The translations under genes were made by a program, and so were the position numbers. From Marivita sp046591575 (lineage in GTDB: Bacteria > Pseudomonadota > Alphaproteobacteria > Rhodobacterales > Rhodobacteraceae), in assembly GCF_046591575.1 (NCBI RefSeq), contig NZ_JBIQWA010000008.1, forward strand, positions 1 to 64,000: 64,000 bases of DNA. The letters are read 5' to 3'. Of this stretch, positions 17,531-25,668 are shown piece by piece. How positions within the stretch are numbered: the stretch's first letter is position 1; each line of letters starts with the position of its first letter. Under the pieces are notes generated by a model. The model saw only the letters and a program-made list of their open reading frames with translations. It was not told the DNA's origin and ran no database searches.

Positions 17531-19486
17531 GTTCGGGCCAGTTTGGTGATTTTTCTTACGCTCGCAAGCCTTGTCCTGTGTCAGCGCGCATCGGCTGATA
17601 GCCCTGTTGTCGTCCTTGACGGCCCGCGTTTGCCCGCGACACTGGAGGGTCATATCGACTATATGTTGGATGCTTCGAAAAGTCTGACGGTTGAAGATGT
17701 TACGAGCGGATCAAACCCACCGTTTCAGCCGGTAACGACAGCCTTTCCCGACTTTGGTTACATCGACAAGCATGTCTGGCTGCGACTGCGGCTGCAGAAC
17801 GTGACCGACGGTGTCAGCGTCTGGCGCGTCCACTTCCGTGAGAACTTCAAGCAATTCATGGCCGTGCATGTTGTTTACGACGACGGTCGCATCGACACCG
17901 TTTACGATGTGGGCGTGACAGATGGGTTCGACAAACGGCCCATACAGTACCCCGAGATGGTCGCCCCGATGACACTTGAACCGGGCGAGGCGGCCACGCT
18001 TTTCATCAATTTCTGGTCGGAAGGGTCCAGCCATATCGCATTTGGCTTCGAGACCGAGTTGAGTTTCGCCTCTACCGCGGCCCAGCGGACGGCGAAGAAT
18101 TTCCTTTACTACGGAATGGTTATCCTGCCGATGCTTCTCGCGGTTATTGGATTTGCCATCTACCGCCGCGGCGTCTTTATCGCCTATGTCGCAACCTGGC
18201 TGACGGCCCTGCTATACGTTATGCACGGCGATGGTGTGGCTTTCCAGTACCTGTGGCCCAACAACCCCGCCTTCAACAGTTTCGCGTCGATCCCCTTGGG
18301 CACGCTCCTGATCATGCTGGCACCCAATTTTGCACGCGTATTCCTGAACACCCGCGTCCACAATCCATATGTCGACAGAATGCTCTGGGGGGTGATCTGG
18401 CTGGCTTTCGCGCTGGGTGTCTCATCGGTCTTTATCGACAACCAAACCGTCAAAAAGCTTCTGGTGCTCTTGTCCCTGATCTCGGTGAGCGCCTGTGCCA
18501 TGTCGGGACTGATCGCGGCACGCACACGTTTCAAAGAGGTGCGGTTCTTCGTGCTTGCCTGGATCGGCTTCATGGCCGCAGCGATCATCATGAGCCTGCG
18601 GCACTGGTTGGGCGTCGAGATCTCTCAGGATTTTCAAAACGACGCCATTCGCACAGTGATGGTAGTGGACGCTACGTTGATGGGTCTGTCAATAGCGGAC
18701 AGGTTTAACCAGTTGCGACAGTCCCGCCAAAACGCCGAAAAGCAGAGGTATGAGGAGGAAGCACGGAACCTTAAGCTGGTTGCCCGTCTCGCCGACCTTG
18801 AGAAACGCTACGTTCAGGAAACCGAGCAGCTGCGCGACCGCGACACGGTGAGCGCGAATACCCTGCACGACCTGCAACAGCCCATCGCCGCGCTGCGTAT
18901 GAACCTGCGCGGGTTGCTTGATAAGTCCAGCGACAGTCGCAGCGCGCTGGCGACTGTTGAAAACTCGTTTGCGTATATCGAGGACCTGATGGTCACGGCC
19001 TCGCATCAGCGCGAGAACGAGGTGACACATGCGTCAGTCTCGGAACCGGACATTCATAGCCTTCGCAAGGTAACCGACAGCGTTATGCAAATGTTCCTCG
19101 CCGATGCTGCCGCCAAGGGGTTGAAGCTGCGGTATTATCCTGCGCGCGAAGACATTCACGTTGAACCCTTACCGCTAATGCGCCTTTTGTCGAACCTTAT
19201 GTCAAATGCGATTAAATACACTGACGAGGGCCGCATCCTGCTGTGCGTCCGCAAACGCGGACAAGCGTGGAGGGTCGAGGTCCATGATACAGGTCCGGGG
19301 TTGAGCGCGGCAGAGTTTGAACGTGCGAAAGAGCGCAGCACCCGCGTTGATCGCACCGCGGACGAGAAAGAGGGCACGGGCCTCGGGCTTACCATCGCAC
19401 ACGAGATCGCCCGCATGAACGGTTATGACCTGCGAAGACTTTGCAACCGGAAAGGCGGCCTCAGTCTTGGTGTGACGGTTTGCTGA
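17423..19486 (+). CDS. 7TMR-DISM sensor histidine kinase
   Basis: Up to 687 residues. An export segment (VIFLTLASLVLCQRASA) is followed by an extracytoplasmic DISMED2-like domain, then seven membrane helices (LYYGMVILPMLLAVIGFAIY onward), a coiled coil, and the kinase core. The core has the phosphoacceptor histidine in NTLHDLQQPIAALRMNL, N box LMSNAIKY, G1 DTGPG and G2 GTGLGLTIAHE. The start is uncertain. The outer ATG (17423) lies inside the response-regulator gene on the other strand, and GTG 17546 or TTG 17543 would avoid that overlap and still leave a signal peptide. It likely senses an extracellular ligand, carbohydrate-like in other DISM proteins, and phosphorylates the adjacent regulator. 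Confidence 0.85.
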   Translation: MPAQFQFRRKTRGDNPVIVGQDKPRWLGRLIAFAPHVRASLVIFLTLASLVLCQRASADSPVVVLDGPRLPATLEGHIDYMLDASKSLTVEDVTSGSNPPFQPVTTAFPDFGYIDKHVWLRLRLQNVTDGVSVWRVHFRENFKQFMAVHVVYDDGRIDTVYDVGVTDGFDKRPIQYPEMVAPMTLEPGEAATLFINFWSEGSSHIAFGFETELSFASTAAQRTAKNFLYYGMVILPMLLAVIGFAIYRRGVFIAYVATWLTALLYVMHGDGVAFQYLWPNNPAFNSFASIPLGTLLIMLAPNFARVFLNTRVHNPYVDRMLWGVIWLAFALGVSSVFIDNQTVKKLLVLLSLISVSACAMSGLIAARTRFKEVRFFVLAWIGFMAAAIIMSLRHWLGVEISQDFQNDAIRTVMVVDATLMGLSIADRFNQLRQSRQNAEKQRYEEEARNLKLVARLADLEKRYVQETEQLRDRDTVSANTLHDLQQPIAALRMNLRGLLDKSSDSRSALATVENSFAYIEDLMVTASHQRENEVTHASVSEPDIHSLRKVTDSVMQMFLADAAAKGLKLRYYPAREDIHVEPLPLMRLLSNLMSNAIKYTDEGRILLCVRKRGQAWRVEVHDTGPGLSAAEFERAKERSTRVDRTADEKEGTGLGLTIAHEIARMNGYDLRRLCNRKGGLSLGVTVC

Positions 19487-19728
19487 CCGACAGGGATCCT
19501 GCCATCTCGCGATTGGCCGTTGTTAGGAATTCTAGGAAAGATGGCGGCTTGATTTTAGCTGCTATTTGGTGGCTTATTTGACATCCTGCACCTTGTCGCT
19601 TTCCTTTTGCCACCGCCAATGCGACCGTCGCCTTGAAGGCTGGGCTGTGGCGTCACCTGAATCGTCATGTGATATTCGCTCCTTCGTTCCGGCAAGACTG
19701 CCGGATTGGGAGCAAAAATCTACCTAAC

Positions 19729-20505
19729 TCAACTGTTCAGATTTCTAAGGCCACCTCTAATACCAAGATCTTTCAGAGCCTCAGTCGCAACTGCGACCCA
19801 GACGTCATGCAGCTCGGCATTGCTCTTGCTGCGAAGACCCATCGCCTTGAGCGCTTCGCTACGCGGCGACACACCTGTGCCAAAGCTTTCGCTGACGCGC
19901 GGCCACCAATAGGCAACGCTTTGGGTGATTGCGTCGGTTTCGCCCTGTTCGATCAGCTTTTGCAAACCCTCAATCGCCAGCTCTGTGTGGCGCTGTTCGC
20001 GCGGGGCGACCTCGCGGATGGCTTCGGCGAAGGGCTGATAAGACGAGGTCAGGAATTCCGAAAGCTGCACACCGACGGCAAGCCCCATGAGCATGTTCAT
20101 CACAACCGCATCGACCCAGCCATCCAGCGGATAGTTGAGAACGGACAGCCGCATGTCATGCGCGTTGCGGGTCGTGCCCGGCGCGGTGTCGCGCGGCAGG
20201 CGGTCTGACCAGGGGTGGTGATTGGCATAACGATCCGTGTTCGCGCCAAATTCCCCCATCAGTTTCAGTACCTTGTCCGCATTGTCGGTCTTTTCCAGAA
20301 CGATCCGCGCGGCGGCAATGCGTTCCTTGATGCCGGGTCCGGCATTGATCACATCGGCAAATCCGGCAGCGCCCGCCAGTTCGCTGTCTACAAAAGTGGC
20401 CATGATCTTCATCAGTTCCGCGCGGTAGCGCGTCGGCACATTGGCGGGGTTCGTCAGGCGACCGCCTTGGGCAAGGTAGTCCGTGATATCCATCGTGTCG
20501 GTCAT
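19729..20505 (-). CDS. Additional PaaA/PaaC-family (phenylacetic acid catabolic) ferritin-like protein
   Basis: 258 residues, predicted all-helical. It resembles PaaA/PaaC-type proteins of the phenylacetic acid catabolic family but is distinct from the paaA (23157) and paaC (22055) products. A diiron-type motif can be seen in the C-terminal half (VAPREQRHTELAIEG, an ExxH). The equivalent N-terminal helix (ARIVLEKTDNADKV) lacks the histidine, so a complete metal site is doubtful. It begins 11 bases after paaE and is the last gene of the paaJ-ABCDE operon. It could be an accessory or structural subunit, or a monooxygenase for another CoA ester. I cannot assign a reaction. Confidence 0.75.
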   Translation of the reverse strand: MTDTMDITDYLAQGGRLTNPANVPTRYRAELMKIMATFVDSELAGAAGFADVINAGPGIKERIAAARIVLEKTDNADKVLKLMGEFGANTDRYANHHPWSDRLPRDTAPGTTRNAHDMRLSVLNYPLDGWVDAVVMNMLMGLAVGVQLSEFLTSSYQPFAEAIREVAPREQRHTELAIEGLQKLIEQGETDAITQSVAYWWPRVSESFGTGVSPRSEALKAMGLRSKSNAELHDVWVAVATEALKDLGIRGGLRNLNS

Positions 20506-20516
20506 GGCTCTTGCTC

Positions 20517-21584
20517 CTATTGATCATAATCCACGACCACACGGTCGGTGACGGGGAAGGACTGACAGGACAGGACATAGCCCTGTGCCACTTCGTAATC
20601 CTCAAGTGCATGGTTCGCGACCATCTCGACTTCGCCCTCAAGCACCTTGCACTTGCAGGTCGAACAGACCCCGGCCTTGCAGGCATAGGGCGCGTCCAGC
20701 GCGTTTTCGAGCGCGGCATCGAGGATCGACTGGTCCTTGTCCATCGTGAAGCTGCGCACCGAGCCGTCCATCGTGATGGTGGCTTCGGTCGATTTGGCGG
20801 CAGCCCCTGACGCGGTAGAGCTGGCCTTGCGTTTCAGCCGACCGGGTTGGGCGCTGGCGAACAGTTCGAACTTGATCTGATCATCCGACAGCCCATGCTC
20901 CCGCAGCGCCGCCGCGATGCCCAGCATCATCGGTTCCGGTCCGCAGATGAAGGACGTATCAACACTGTTGATATCGATCCAATGCTCGAACAACGCCTTG
21001 CACTTGTCCGCATCGACCCGACCAGTGAACAGGTCGATATCCTGCGCGTCGCTTTCCAGAACGTGGATCACGGTGAGGCGGCCCATGTAGAGGTTCTTGA
21101 GATCTTCCAGCTCCTCGCGGAACATGATCGTGTTCACGCCGCGATTGGCATAGACCAGCGTGAATGTGCTGTGCGGTTCGCGTTTCAAAACCGTCTTCAT
21201 GATCGACAGCACCGGCGTGATGCCGGACCCACCCGCAAAGCCAAGATAGTTCTTCGGCTGTTGCGGATTGATGGGTGTGTGAAAGCTGCCCATCGGCTCC
21301 ATGGCTTCCAGCGTCATGCCGGGCTTGAGGTTCTCGTTGGCCCATGTGGAAAACGCGCCGCCATCGACCTTTTTGATCCCGACCTGCAGCACGCCATCGT
21401 CCTTGCCGGCACAGATCGAATAGGACCGGCGCACTTCGGTGCCGTCAAACTCCTGGCGGAAGGTCAGGTACTGGCCCTGAATGAAGTCGAAATCGCCGCC
21501 GTTAACCGGCTTGAGCGTCACCACAACCGCGTCGCGGATGGTTTTTGTGACGTCAGTGACGGACAATGGATGAAAGCGGGCCAT
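20517..21584 (-). CDS. paaE: Phenylacetyl-CoA epoxidase reductase subunit PaaE
   Basis: 355 residues from the ATG at 21584 with GAGGAG upstream. Upstream frame extension to 21626 overlaps paaD and is rejected. Domain order: FAD-binding (RRSYSICAG), NAD(P)H-binding (YLGFAGGSGITPVLSIM and CGPEPMM) and a C-terminal plant-type 2Fe-2S ferredoxin with CKAGVCSTCKCK and a distal cysteine in VLSCQS. It passes electrons from NADPH to the PaaABC diiron epoxidase in the cytoplasm. It follows paaD by 10 bases. Confidence 0.95.
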   Translation of the reverse strand: MARFHPLSVTDVTKTIRDAVVVTLKPVNGGDFDFIQGQYLTFRQEFDGTEVRRSYSICAGKDDGVLQVGIKKVDGGAFSTWANENLKPGMTLEAMEPMGSFHTPINPQQPKNYLGFAGGSGITPVLSIMKTVLKREPHSTFTLVYANRGVNTIMFREELEDLKNLYMGRLTVIHVLESDAQDIDLFTGRVDADKCKALFEHWIDINSVDTSFICGPEPMMLGIAAALREHGLSDDQIKFELFASAQPGRLKRKASSTASGAAAKSTEATITMDGSVRSFTMDKDQSILDAALENALDAPYACKAGVCSTCKCKVLEGEVEMVANHALEDYEVAQGYVLSCQSFPVTDRVVVDYDQ

Positions 21585-21594
21585 CACATGCTCC

Positions 21595-22053
21595 TCAGAT
21601 ACATTTGAAATAGTCGAACGGCTCAAGACAGTCGGTACACCGCCATTGCGCCTTGCACGGGGTCGATCCGAACTGGCTGATCCGGGTCACATTGGTGGAT
21701 TTGCAACGCGGGCAGCGGTCTGGACCACCGGCCGCACGGGGCGGAGCGATGCCGTATTCCTCAAGCCGCGCGCGGCCCTTGTCGGACAGCCAGTCGGTGG
21801 TCCAGGGCGGGCTGATCTGGGTTTTGATCCGTACGTTTTGGACGCCCCTGTCGTACAGCGCGGTTTCGATATCCATCGAAATCACGCTGGTCGCCGGACA
21901 GCCCGAATAGGTCGGTGTGACCGCCACTTCGAGCGTGTCACCGTCCCATTCAACGCCGCGCACGATGCCCAGATCGACAACCGAGATCACCGGGATCTCG
22001 GGGTCGGGCACGGCGTCGAGCCAGTCCCAGATCTCTTCCGCCGCTGGTTTCAT
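21595..22053 (-). CDS. paaD: PaaD, iron-sulfur/metal maturation protein of the epoxidase
   Basis: 152 residues. The N-terminal MIP18/DUF59 domain contains DPEIPVISVVDLGIVR and YSGCPATSVI. A C-terminal zinc-ribbon-like part has two CxxC pairs (CPRCKSTN and CTDCLEPF). PaaD is required for epoxidase activity in characterised operons, probably in metal or iron-sulfur maturation. It starts one base after the paaC stop codon. Confidence 0.94.
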   Translation of the reverse strand: MKPAAEEIWDWLDAVPDPEIPVISVVDLGIVRGVEWDGDTLEVAVTPTYSGCPATSVISMDIETALYDRGVQNVRIKTQISPPWTTDWLSDKGRARLEEYGIAPPRAAGGPDRCPRCKSTNVTRISQFGSTPCKAQWRCTDCLEPFDYFKCI

Positions 22054-22054
22054 C

Positions 22055-22822
22055 TTACCACGTCGCTCCGGGATAGGCGCGCTGGAGCCATTGCATCTGT
22101 GTCAGCAGGTGGCCCAGATGTTCGGAGTGCTGGAAACCCGTCTTGCCGCCCTTATGGGTGAACTTGCCATCCGGGATGGTCAGCGTGGCCTCGGCCAGCA
22201 CGCCACCCACATGGGCATCGAATTCGGCGCGCAGCGACGCCAGATCGGGCGCAATGCCCGCCGCAGCCATGGCGTCATCCACCGCATCGGCAACAAACAT
22301 CTCGCCCACATACGGCCAGAGCAGGTTCAGCGCGTCTTGCATCCGCTTATGGCTTTCGGACGTGCCGTCGCCCAACCCGATGACCGTGTCGCCGGAGCGT
22401 TCGACGTGGTACTGCACTTCCTTGACCGACTTGGCGGCAATCGCTGCGATCTGTTCGTTCGACGACGCGGTCAACGCTTTCAGCATGGCGAGATGCCAGG
22501 CATCAAACAGGAACTGACGCATCATTGTCTGGCCGAAATCGCCGTTAGGCTGTTCAACCAGCAGCACGTTGCGGAAGTCCCAGACGTCGCGCAGCATTGC
22601 CAGATCATCCGCTGTGCGACCTTTGTCTTCGACCTCACCAGCATAGCCCAGCCACATCTGCGTCTGGCCGATCAGGTCCAGCGCGGTGTTGGCCAGCGCG
22701 ATGTCTTCTTCCAGCACCGGCGCGTGACCGCACCATTCGCTGACGCGATGGCCCAACACCAAGGTGTTGTCGCCCATGCGGCACAGGAATTCGAACAGTT
22801 GGGTTTGATCAACGGATGCCAT
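22055..22822 (-). CDS. paaC: Phenylacetyl-CoA epoxidase structural subunit PaaC
   Basis: 255 residues of helical ferritin-like fold: MGDNTLVLGHRVSEWCGHAP, EEDIALANTALDLIGQ and VKEVQYHVERSGD are typical PaaC segments. PaaC forms the scaffold partner of the catalytic PaaA. Its start codon overlaps the paaB stop codon (22822), and it is followed directly by paaD, which is the canonical paaABCDE order. Confidence 0.95.
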   Translation of the reverse strand: MASVDQTQLFEFLCRMGDNTLVLGHRVSEWCGHAPVLEEDIALANTALDLIGQTQMWLGYAGEVEDKGRTADDLAMLRDVWDFRNVLLVEQPNGDFGQTMMRQFLFDAWHLAMLKALTASSNEQIAAIAAKSVKEVQYHVERSGDTVIGLGDGTSESHKRMQDALNLLWPYVGEMFVADAVDDAMAAAGIAPDLASLRAEFDAHVGGVLAEATLTIPDGKFTHKGGKTGFQHSEHLGHLLTQMQWLQRAYPGATW

Positions 22823-23160
22823 TACATCGCTCCAACTTCTTCGGGGATATCGAAAAACGTGGGGTGGCGGTAAACCTTGCTTTCGGACGGCTCGTACAGA
22901 GGTCCTTTTTCCGACGGGCTGGATGCCGCGATGTGGCGCGCCTCGACGACCCAGATGCTCACGCCTTCGTTGCGGCGGGTATAGACATCGCGGGCGTTCT
23001 TGATCGCCATCTCTTCGTCCGGTGCGTGCAGGCTACCGACATGGCGGTGGCTCATGCCGTGCTGGCCGCGGATGAACACCTCCCACAAAGGCCATTCATG
23101 GCGCTTGGGTTTGGTTTGGGTGTCGGGTGTGTCGGGATATGCGGAATTCGGAGAGCTCAT
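22822..23160 (-). CDS. paaB: Phenylacetyl-CoA epoxidase subunit PaaB
   Basis: 112 residues from the ATG at 23160, which overlaps the paaA stop codon in an ATGA arrangement. Recognisable PaaB phrases are WEVFIRGQHGMSHRHVGSLH, NARDVYTRRNEGVSIWVV and YRHPTFFDIPEEVGAM. The first 20 or so residues (SPNSAYPDTPDTQTKPK) are a low-complexity extension before the conserved domain. PaaB bridges PaaAC heterodimers in the epoxidase complex. Confidence 0.95.
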   Translation of the reverse strand: MSSPNSAYPDTPDTQTKPKRHEWPLWEVFIRGQHGMSHRHVGSLHAPDEEMAIKNARDVYTRRNEGVSIWVVEARHIAASSPSEKGPLYEPSESKVYRHPTFFDIPEEVGAM

Positions 23161-24134
23161 TCTGCTGCCACCTTTCTCATGCTGCGCTTTTCGGCATGGG
23201 CCAGAAGCCCGTCGCGCACCCACTTGCCATCGTCCCACGCCTTGTTTCGCGCGGCGAGACGTTCGGTGTTGCAGGGGCCGTTGCCTTGGATCACTTCAAA
23301 GAACTCGTCCCAGTCCGGCTCTGCGAAATCATAGCCGCCCTTCTCCTCGTTCCATGTCAGGGTGTCGTCCGGAACAGTCAGGCCAAGATATTCGGCCTGC
23401 GGCACGGTCTGGTCGACGAACTTCTGACGCAGTTCGTCATTGGTGTTCATCTTGATCTTCCACGCCATCGACTGTGCGGAATGCACGCTGTCCTTGTCGG
23501 ACGGGCCAAACATCATCAGCGATGGATACCAGAAGCGATTGAGCGCGTTCTGCGCCATCGCTTTCTGTTCCGGCGTGCCTTGGGCCATCTTCATCATGAT
23601 GTCGTAGCCCTGACGCTGGTGAAACGACTCTTCCTTGCAGACCCGGATCATCGCCCGCGAATAGGGGCCAAAGGACGTGCGCTGCAGCGGCACCTGGTTC
23701 ATGATCGCCGCGCCGTCGACCAGCCAGCCGACCGCGCCCATGTCGGCCCATGTCAGCGTCGGATAGTTGAAGATCGACGAATACTTCATGCGGCCGTCCA
23801 GCAGCATCTCCGTCATCTCGTCGCGGCTCACACCCAGCGTTTCCGCCGCACAGTAGAGGTAGAGGCCATGACCGGCCTCGTCCTGCACCTTGGCCAGAAG
23901 GATCGCTTTACGCTCCAAGGTTGGCGCACGGGTGATCCAGTTACCTTCGGGCAGCTGACCCACGATTTCGGAATGCGCGTGCTGACCGATCTGGCGGATC
24001 AGGGTCTTGCGATACCCGACCGGCATCCAGTCCTTCGGTTCGATCTTTTCACCGGCGTCGATGCGGGCCTGAAAGGCGGCAAGCTTTTCGGGATCGTCCT
24101 GCGTCGCCTCGGATTTGATCATCTGTGCATACAT
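23157..24134 (-). CDS. paaA: Phenylacetyl-CoA 1,2-epoxidase catalytic subunit PaaA
   Basis: 325 residues. The diiron ligand segments are visible: AKVQDEAGHGLYLYCAAETL (ExxH) and VCKEESFHQRQG (ExxH). It inserts one oxygen atom into the ring of phenylacetyl-CoA to give the 1,2-epoxide. It lies 18 bases after the thiolase gene and overlaps paaB. The protein has the normal length, with both motifs intact. Confidence 0.96.
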   Translation of the reverse strand: MYAQMIKSEATQDDPEKLAAFQARIDAGEKIEPKDWMPVGYRKTLIRQIGQHAHSEIVGQLPEGNWITRAPTLERKAILLAKVQDEAGHGLYLYCAAETLGVSRDEMTEMLLDGRMKYSSIFNYPTLTWADMGAVGWLVDGAAIMNQVPLQRTSFGPYSRAMIRVCKEESFHQRQGYDIMMKMAQGTPEQKAMAQNALNRFWYPSLMMFGPSDKDSVHSAQSMAWKIKMNTNDELRQKFVDQTVPQAEYLGLTVPDDTLTWNEEKGGYDFAEPDWDEFFEVIQGNGPCNTERLAARNKAWDDGKWVRDGLLAHAEKRSMRKVAAE

Positions 24135-24152
24135 GTCTTTTTCCCTTCGGTA

Positions 24153-25355
24153 TCAGACGCGTTCAATAATGATGGCCGTGCCCTGACCCACACCCACACA
24201 CATCGTGCACAGCGCATAGCGCCCGCCGGTGCGTTTGAGGTGATGCGCCGCCGTCAGAACAAGGCGCGCGCCAGACATGCCAAGCGGGTGACCAAGTGCG
24301 ATGGCCCCGCCATGTGGATTAACTCTAGGGTCGTCATCCGCCACGCCAAGCTGGCGCAGTGTCGCGAGACCCTGGCTGGCGAACGCTTCGTTCAATTCGA
24401 TCACGTCCATCTGGTCAATGGTCAGCCCGGTCCGCTCCAACACCTTCTGGCTGGCGGGCGCGGGGCCAATGCCCATGACGCGCGGGGCGACCCCGGCGGA
24501 TGACATGGCCACAACGCGCGCCATTGGTGTCAGGCCGTGCGCGGTGGCCGCCGCTTCGGACGCGATCAGAAGCGCCGCTGCGCCATCGTTGACGCCGCTG
24601 GCATTGCCTGCGGTGACAGACAGATCGGGGCCGTTCACGCCTTTGAGTTTGGACAGCTTGGCCGCATCAGTGCCGGGGCGCGGGTGTTCATCTGTGTCGA
24701 CGACAATCGGATCCCCCTTGCGCTGCGGGACAGAGACCGGGACGATTTCGTCAGCAAAGATGCCTGCATCCTGTGCCGCCGCCCAACGTGCTTGTGACCG
24801 GGCCGCAAAGGCGTCCTGATCTTCGCGGCTGACATTGAAATCCTCGGCGACGTTGTCGGCGGTCTGGGGCATGGAATCGACGCCATATTGCGCCTTCATC
24901 TTGGGGTTGATGAAGCGCCAGCCGATTGTTGTGTCATAGACGGCATTTGACCGGGTGAAGGCGGATTGTGCCTTGGGCATGACAAAGGGTGCGCGGCTCA
25001 TGCTTTCGACGCCACCGGCGATGGTCAGGTCATAGTCGCCGGCCTTGATCCCGCGCGCGGCAAAGCCGACGGCGTCCATGCCGCTGGCACAGAGACGGTT
25101 GACGGTGGTGCCGGGCACATCTGCGGGAAGACCGGCCAGCAAGGCCGCCATACGCGCAACGTTGCGGTTGTCTTCGCCCGCCTGGTTGGCAGAGCCATAG
25201 ATCACTTCGTCGACTTTCGTCCAATCCACGTCGCGGTTGCGATCCATCAGTGCGGCGATTGGCAATGCGGCCAGATCATCTGCGCGGATCGACGACAATG
25301 CGCCGCCGTATCGGCCAATCGGAGTCCGCACCCCATCACAAATCAACGCGTCCAC
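24153..25355 (-). CDS. paaJ: 3-oxoadipyl-CoA/3-oxo-5,6-dehydrosuberyl-CoA thiolase
   Basis: 400 residues from GTG at 25355, chosen because GGGAGG lies 9 bases upstream and the thiolase homology begins immediately (VDALICDGVRTPIGRYGG). An in-frame ATG at 25373 overlaps the operator and is less likely. Catalytic residues: cysteine in NRLCASGMDAV, histidine in NPHGGAIALGHPLG, and the second cysteine in CTMCVGVGQGTA. It performs the thiolytic steps that yield acetyl-CoA and succinyl-CoA. It is first in the paaJ-ABCDE operon and has a palindromic operator just upstream. Confidence 0.93.
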   Translation of the reverse strand: MDALICDGVRTPIGRYGGALSSIRADDLAALPIAALMDRNRDVDWTKVDEVIYGSANQAGEDNRNVARMAALLAGLPADVPGTTVNRLCASGMDAVGFAARGIKAGDYDLTIAGGVESMSRAPFVMPKAQSAFTRSNAVYDTTIGWRFINPKMKAQYGVDSMPQTADNVAEDFNVSREDQDAFAARSQARWAAAQDAGIFADEIVPVSVPQRKGDPIVVDTDEHPRPGTDAAKLSKLKGVNGPDLSVTAGNASGVNDGAAALLIASEAAATAHGLTPMARVVAMSSAGVAPRVMGIGPAPASQKVLERTGLTIDQMDVIELNEAFASQGLATLRQLGVADDDPRVNPHGGAIALGHPLGMSGARLVLTAAHHLKRTGGRYALCTMCVGVGQGTAIIIERV

Positions 25356-25371
25356 TGCGAATCCTCCCGCC

Positions 25372-25398
25372 ATTAATCGACCGCATGGTCGGTATATG
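25372..25398. promoter_or_regulatory. Second copy of the paa palindromic operator, upstream of paaJ
   Basis: ATTAATCGACCGCATGGTCG followed by GTATATG matches the site at 8098-8124 almost throughout, including GACC-N4-GGTC (25379-25390) and the flanking ATTAAT and TATG. It lies 16 bases upstream of the paaJ start. Two copies of a 27-base pattern, each before a paa operon and 17 kb apart, support one shared regulator for both blocks. Confidence 0.65.
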
Positions 25399-25668
25399 AA
25401 GGCCAAAAGATTCGATCAAGAGAAAAGTTACGTTTTTACCGGTTGGTTAAATTTTCGTAACCTATCGGTGGTGGGTACGAGAGCAACCGGAACACCCCTG
25501 CAGCAATATCTCGGCATGCGCTGATCAACCAATGGGCGGAAATCTGTCATACCTGAGGGCGGATCGGCAAAGGTTTGCCCAACTGTCGCGCGACCCCACT
25601 GAGCCTGGCAAATTGGATTGTGGAATTTGAACTTTCGTGCTTTTTCTCACATCAAATAAAGGTGTTTT
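25399..25668. other. Divergent intergenic region between paaJ and the amidase gene
   Basis: No gene is supported here. It must hold the paaJ promoter (minus) and the amidase promoter (plus). A weak inverted repeat GTTACG (25427-25432) and CGTAAC (25456-25461) is present but has short arms and a long spacer. AAAGGTG precedes the amidase ATG. Confidence 0.4.

Noticed and set aside
19487..19728. Search for direct repeats or mobile-element ends at the right edge of the RTX segment
   Set aside because: No repeat matching the left edge could be seen by eye. A short CCGGCA/TGCCGG stem near 19690 has no T-run and was not called as a terminator.
25427..25461. GTTACG / CGTAAC inverted repeat upstream of paaJ
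   Set aside because: Arms of only six bases with a 23-base spacer; too weak to call next to the much better operator at 25372-25398.
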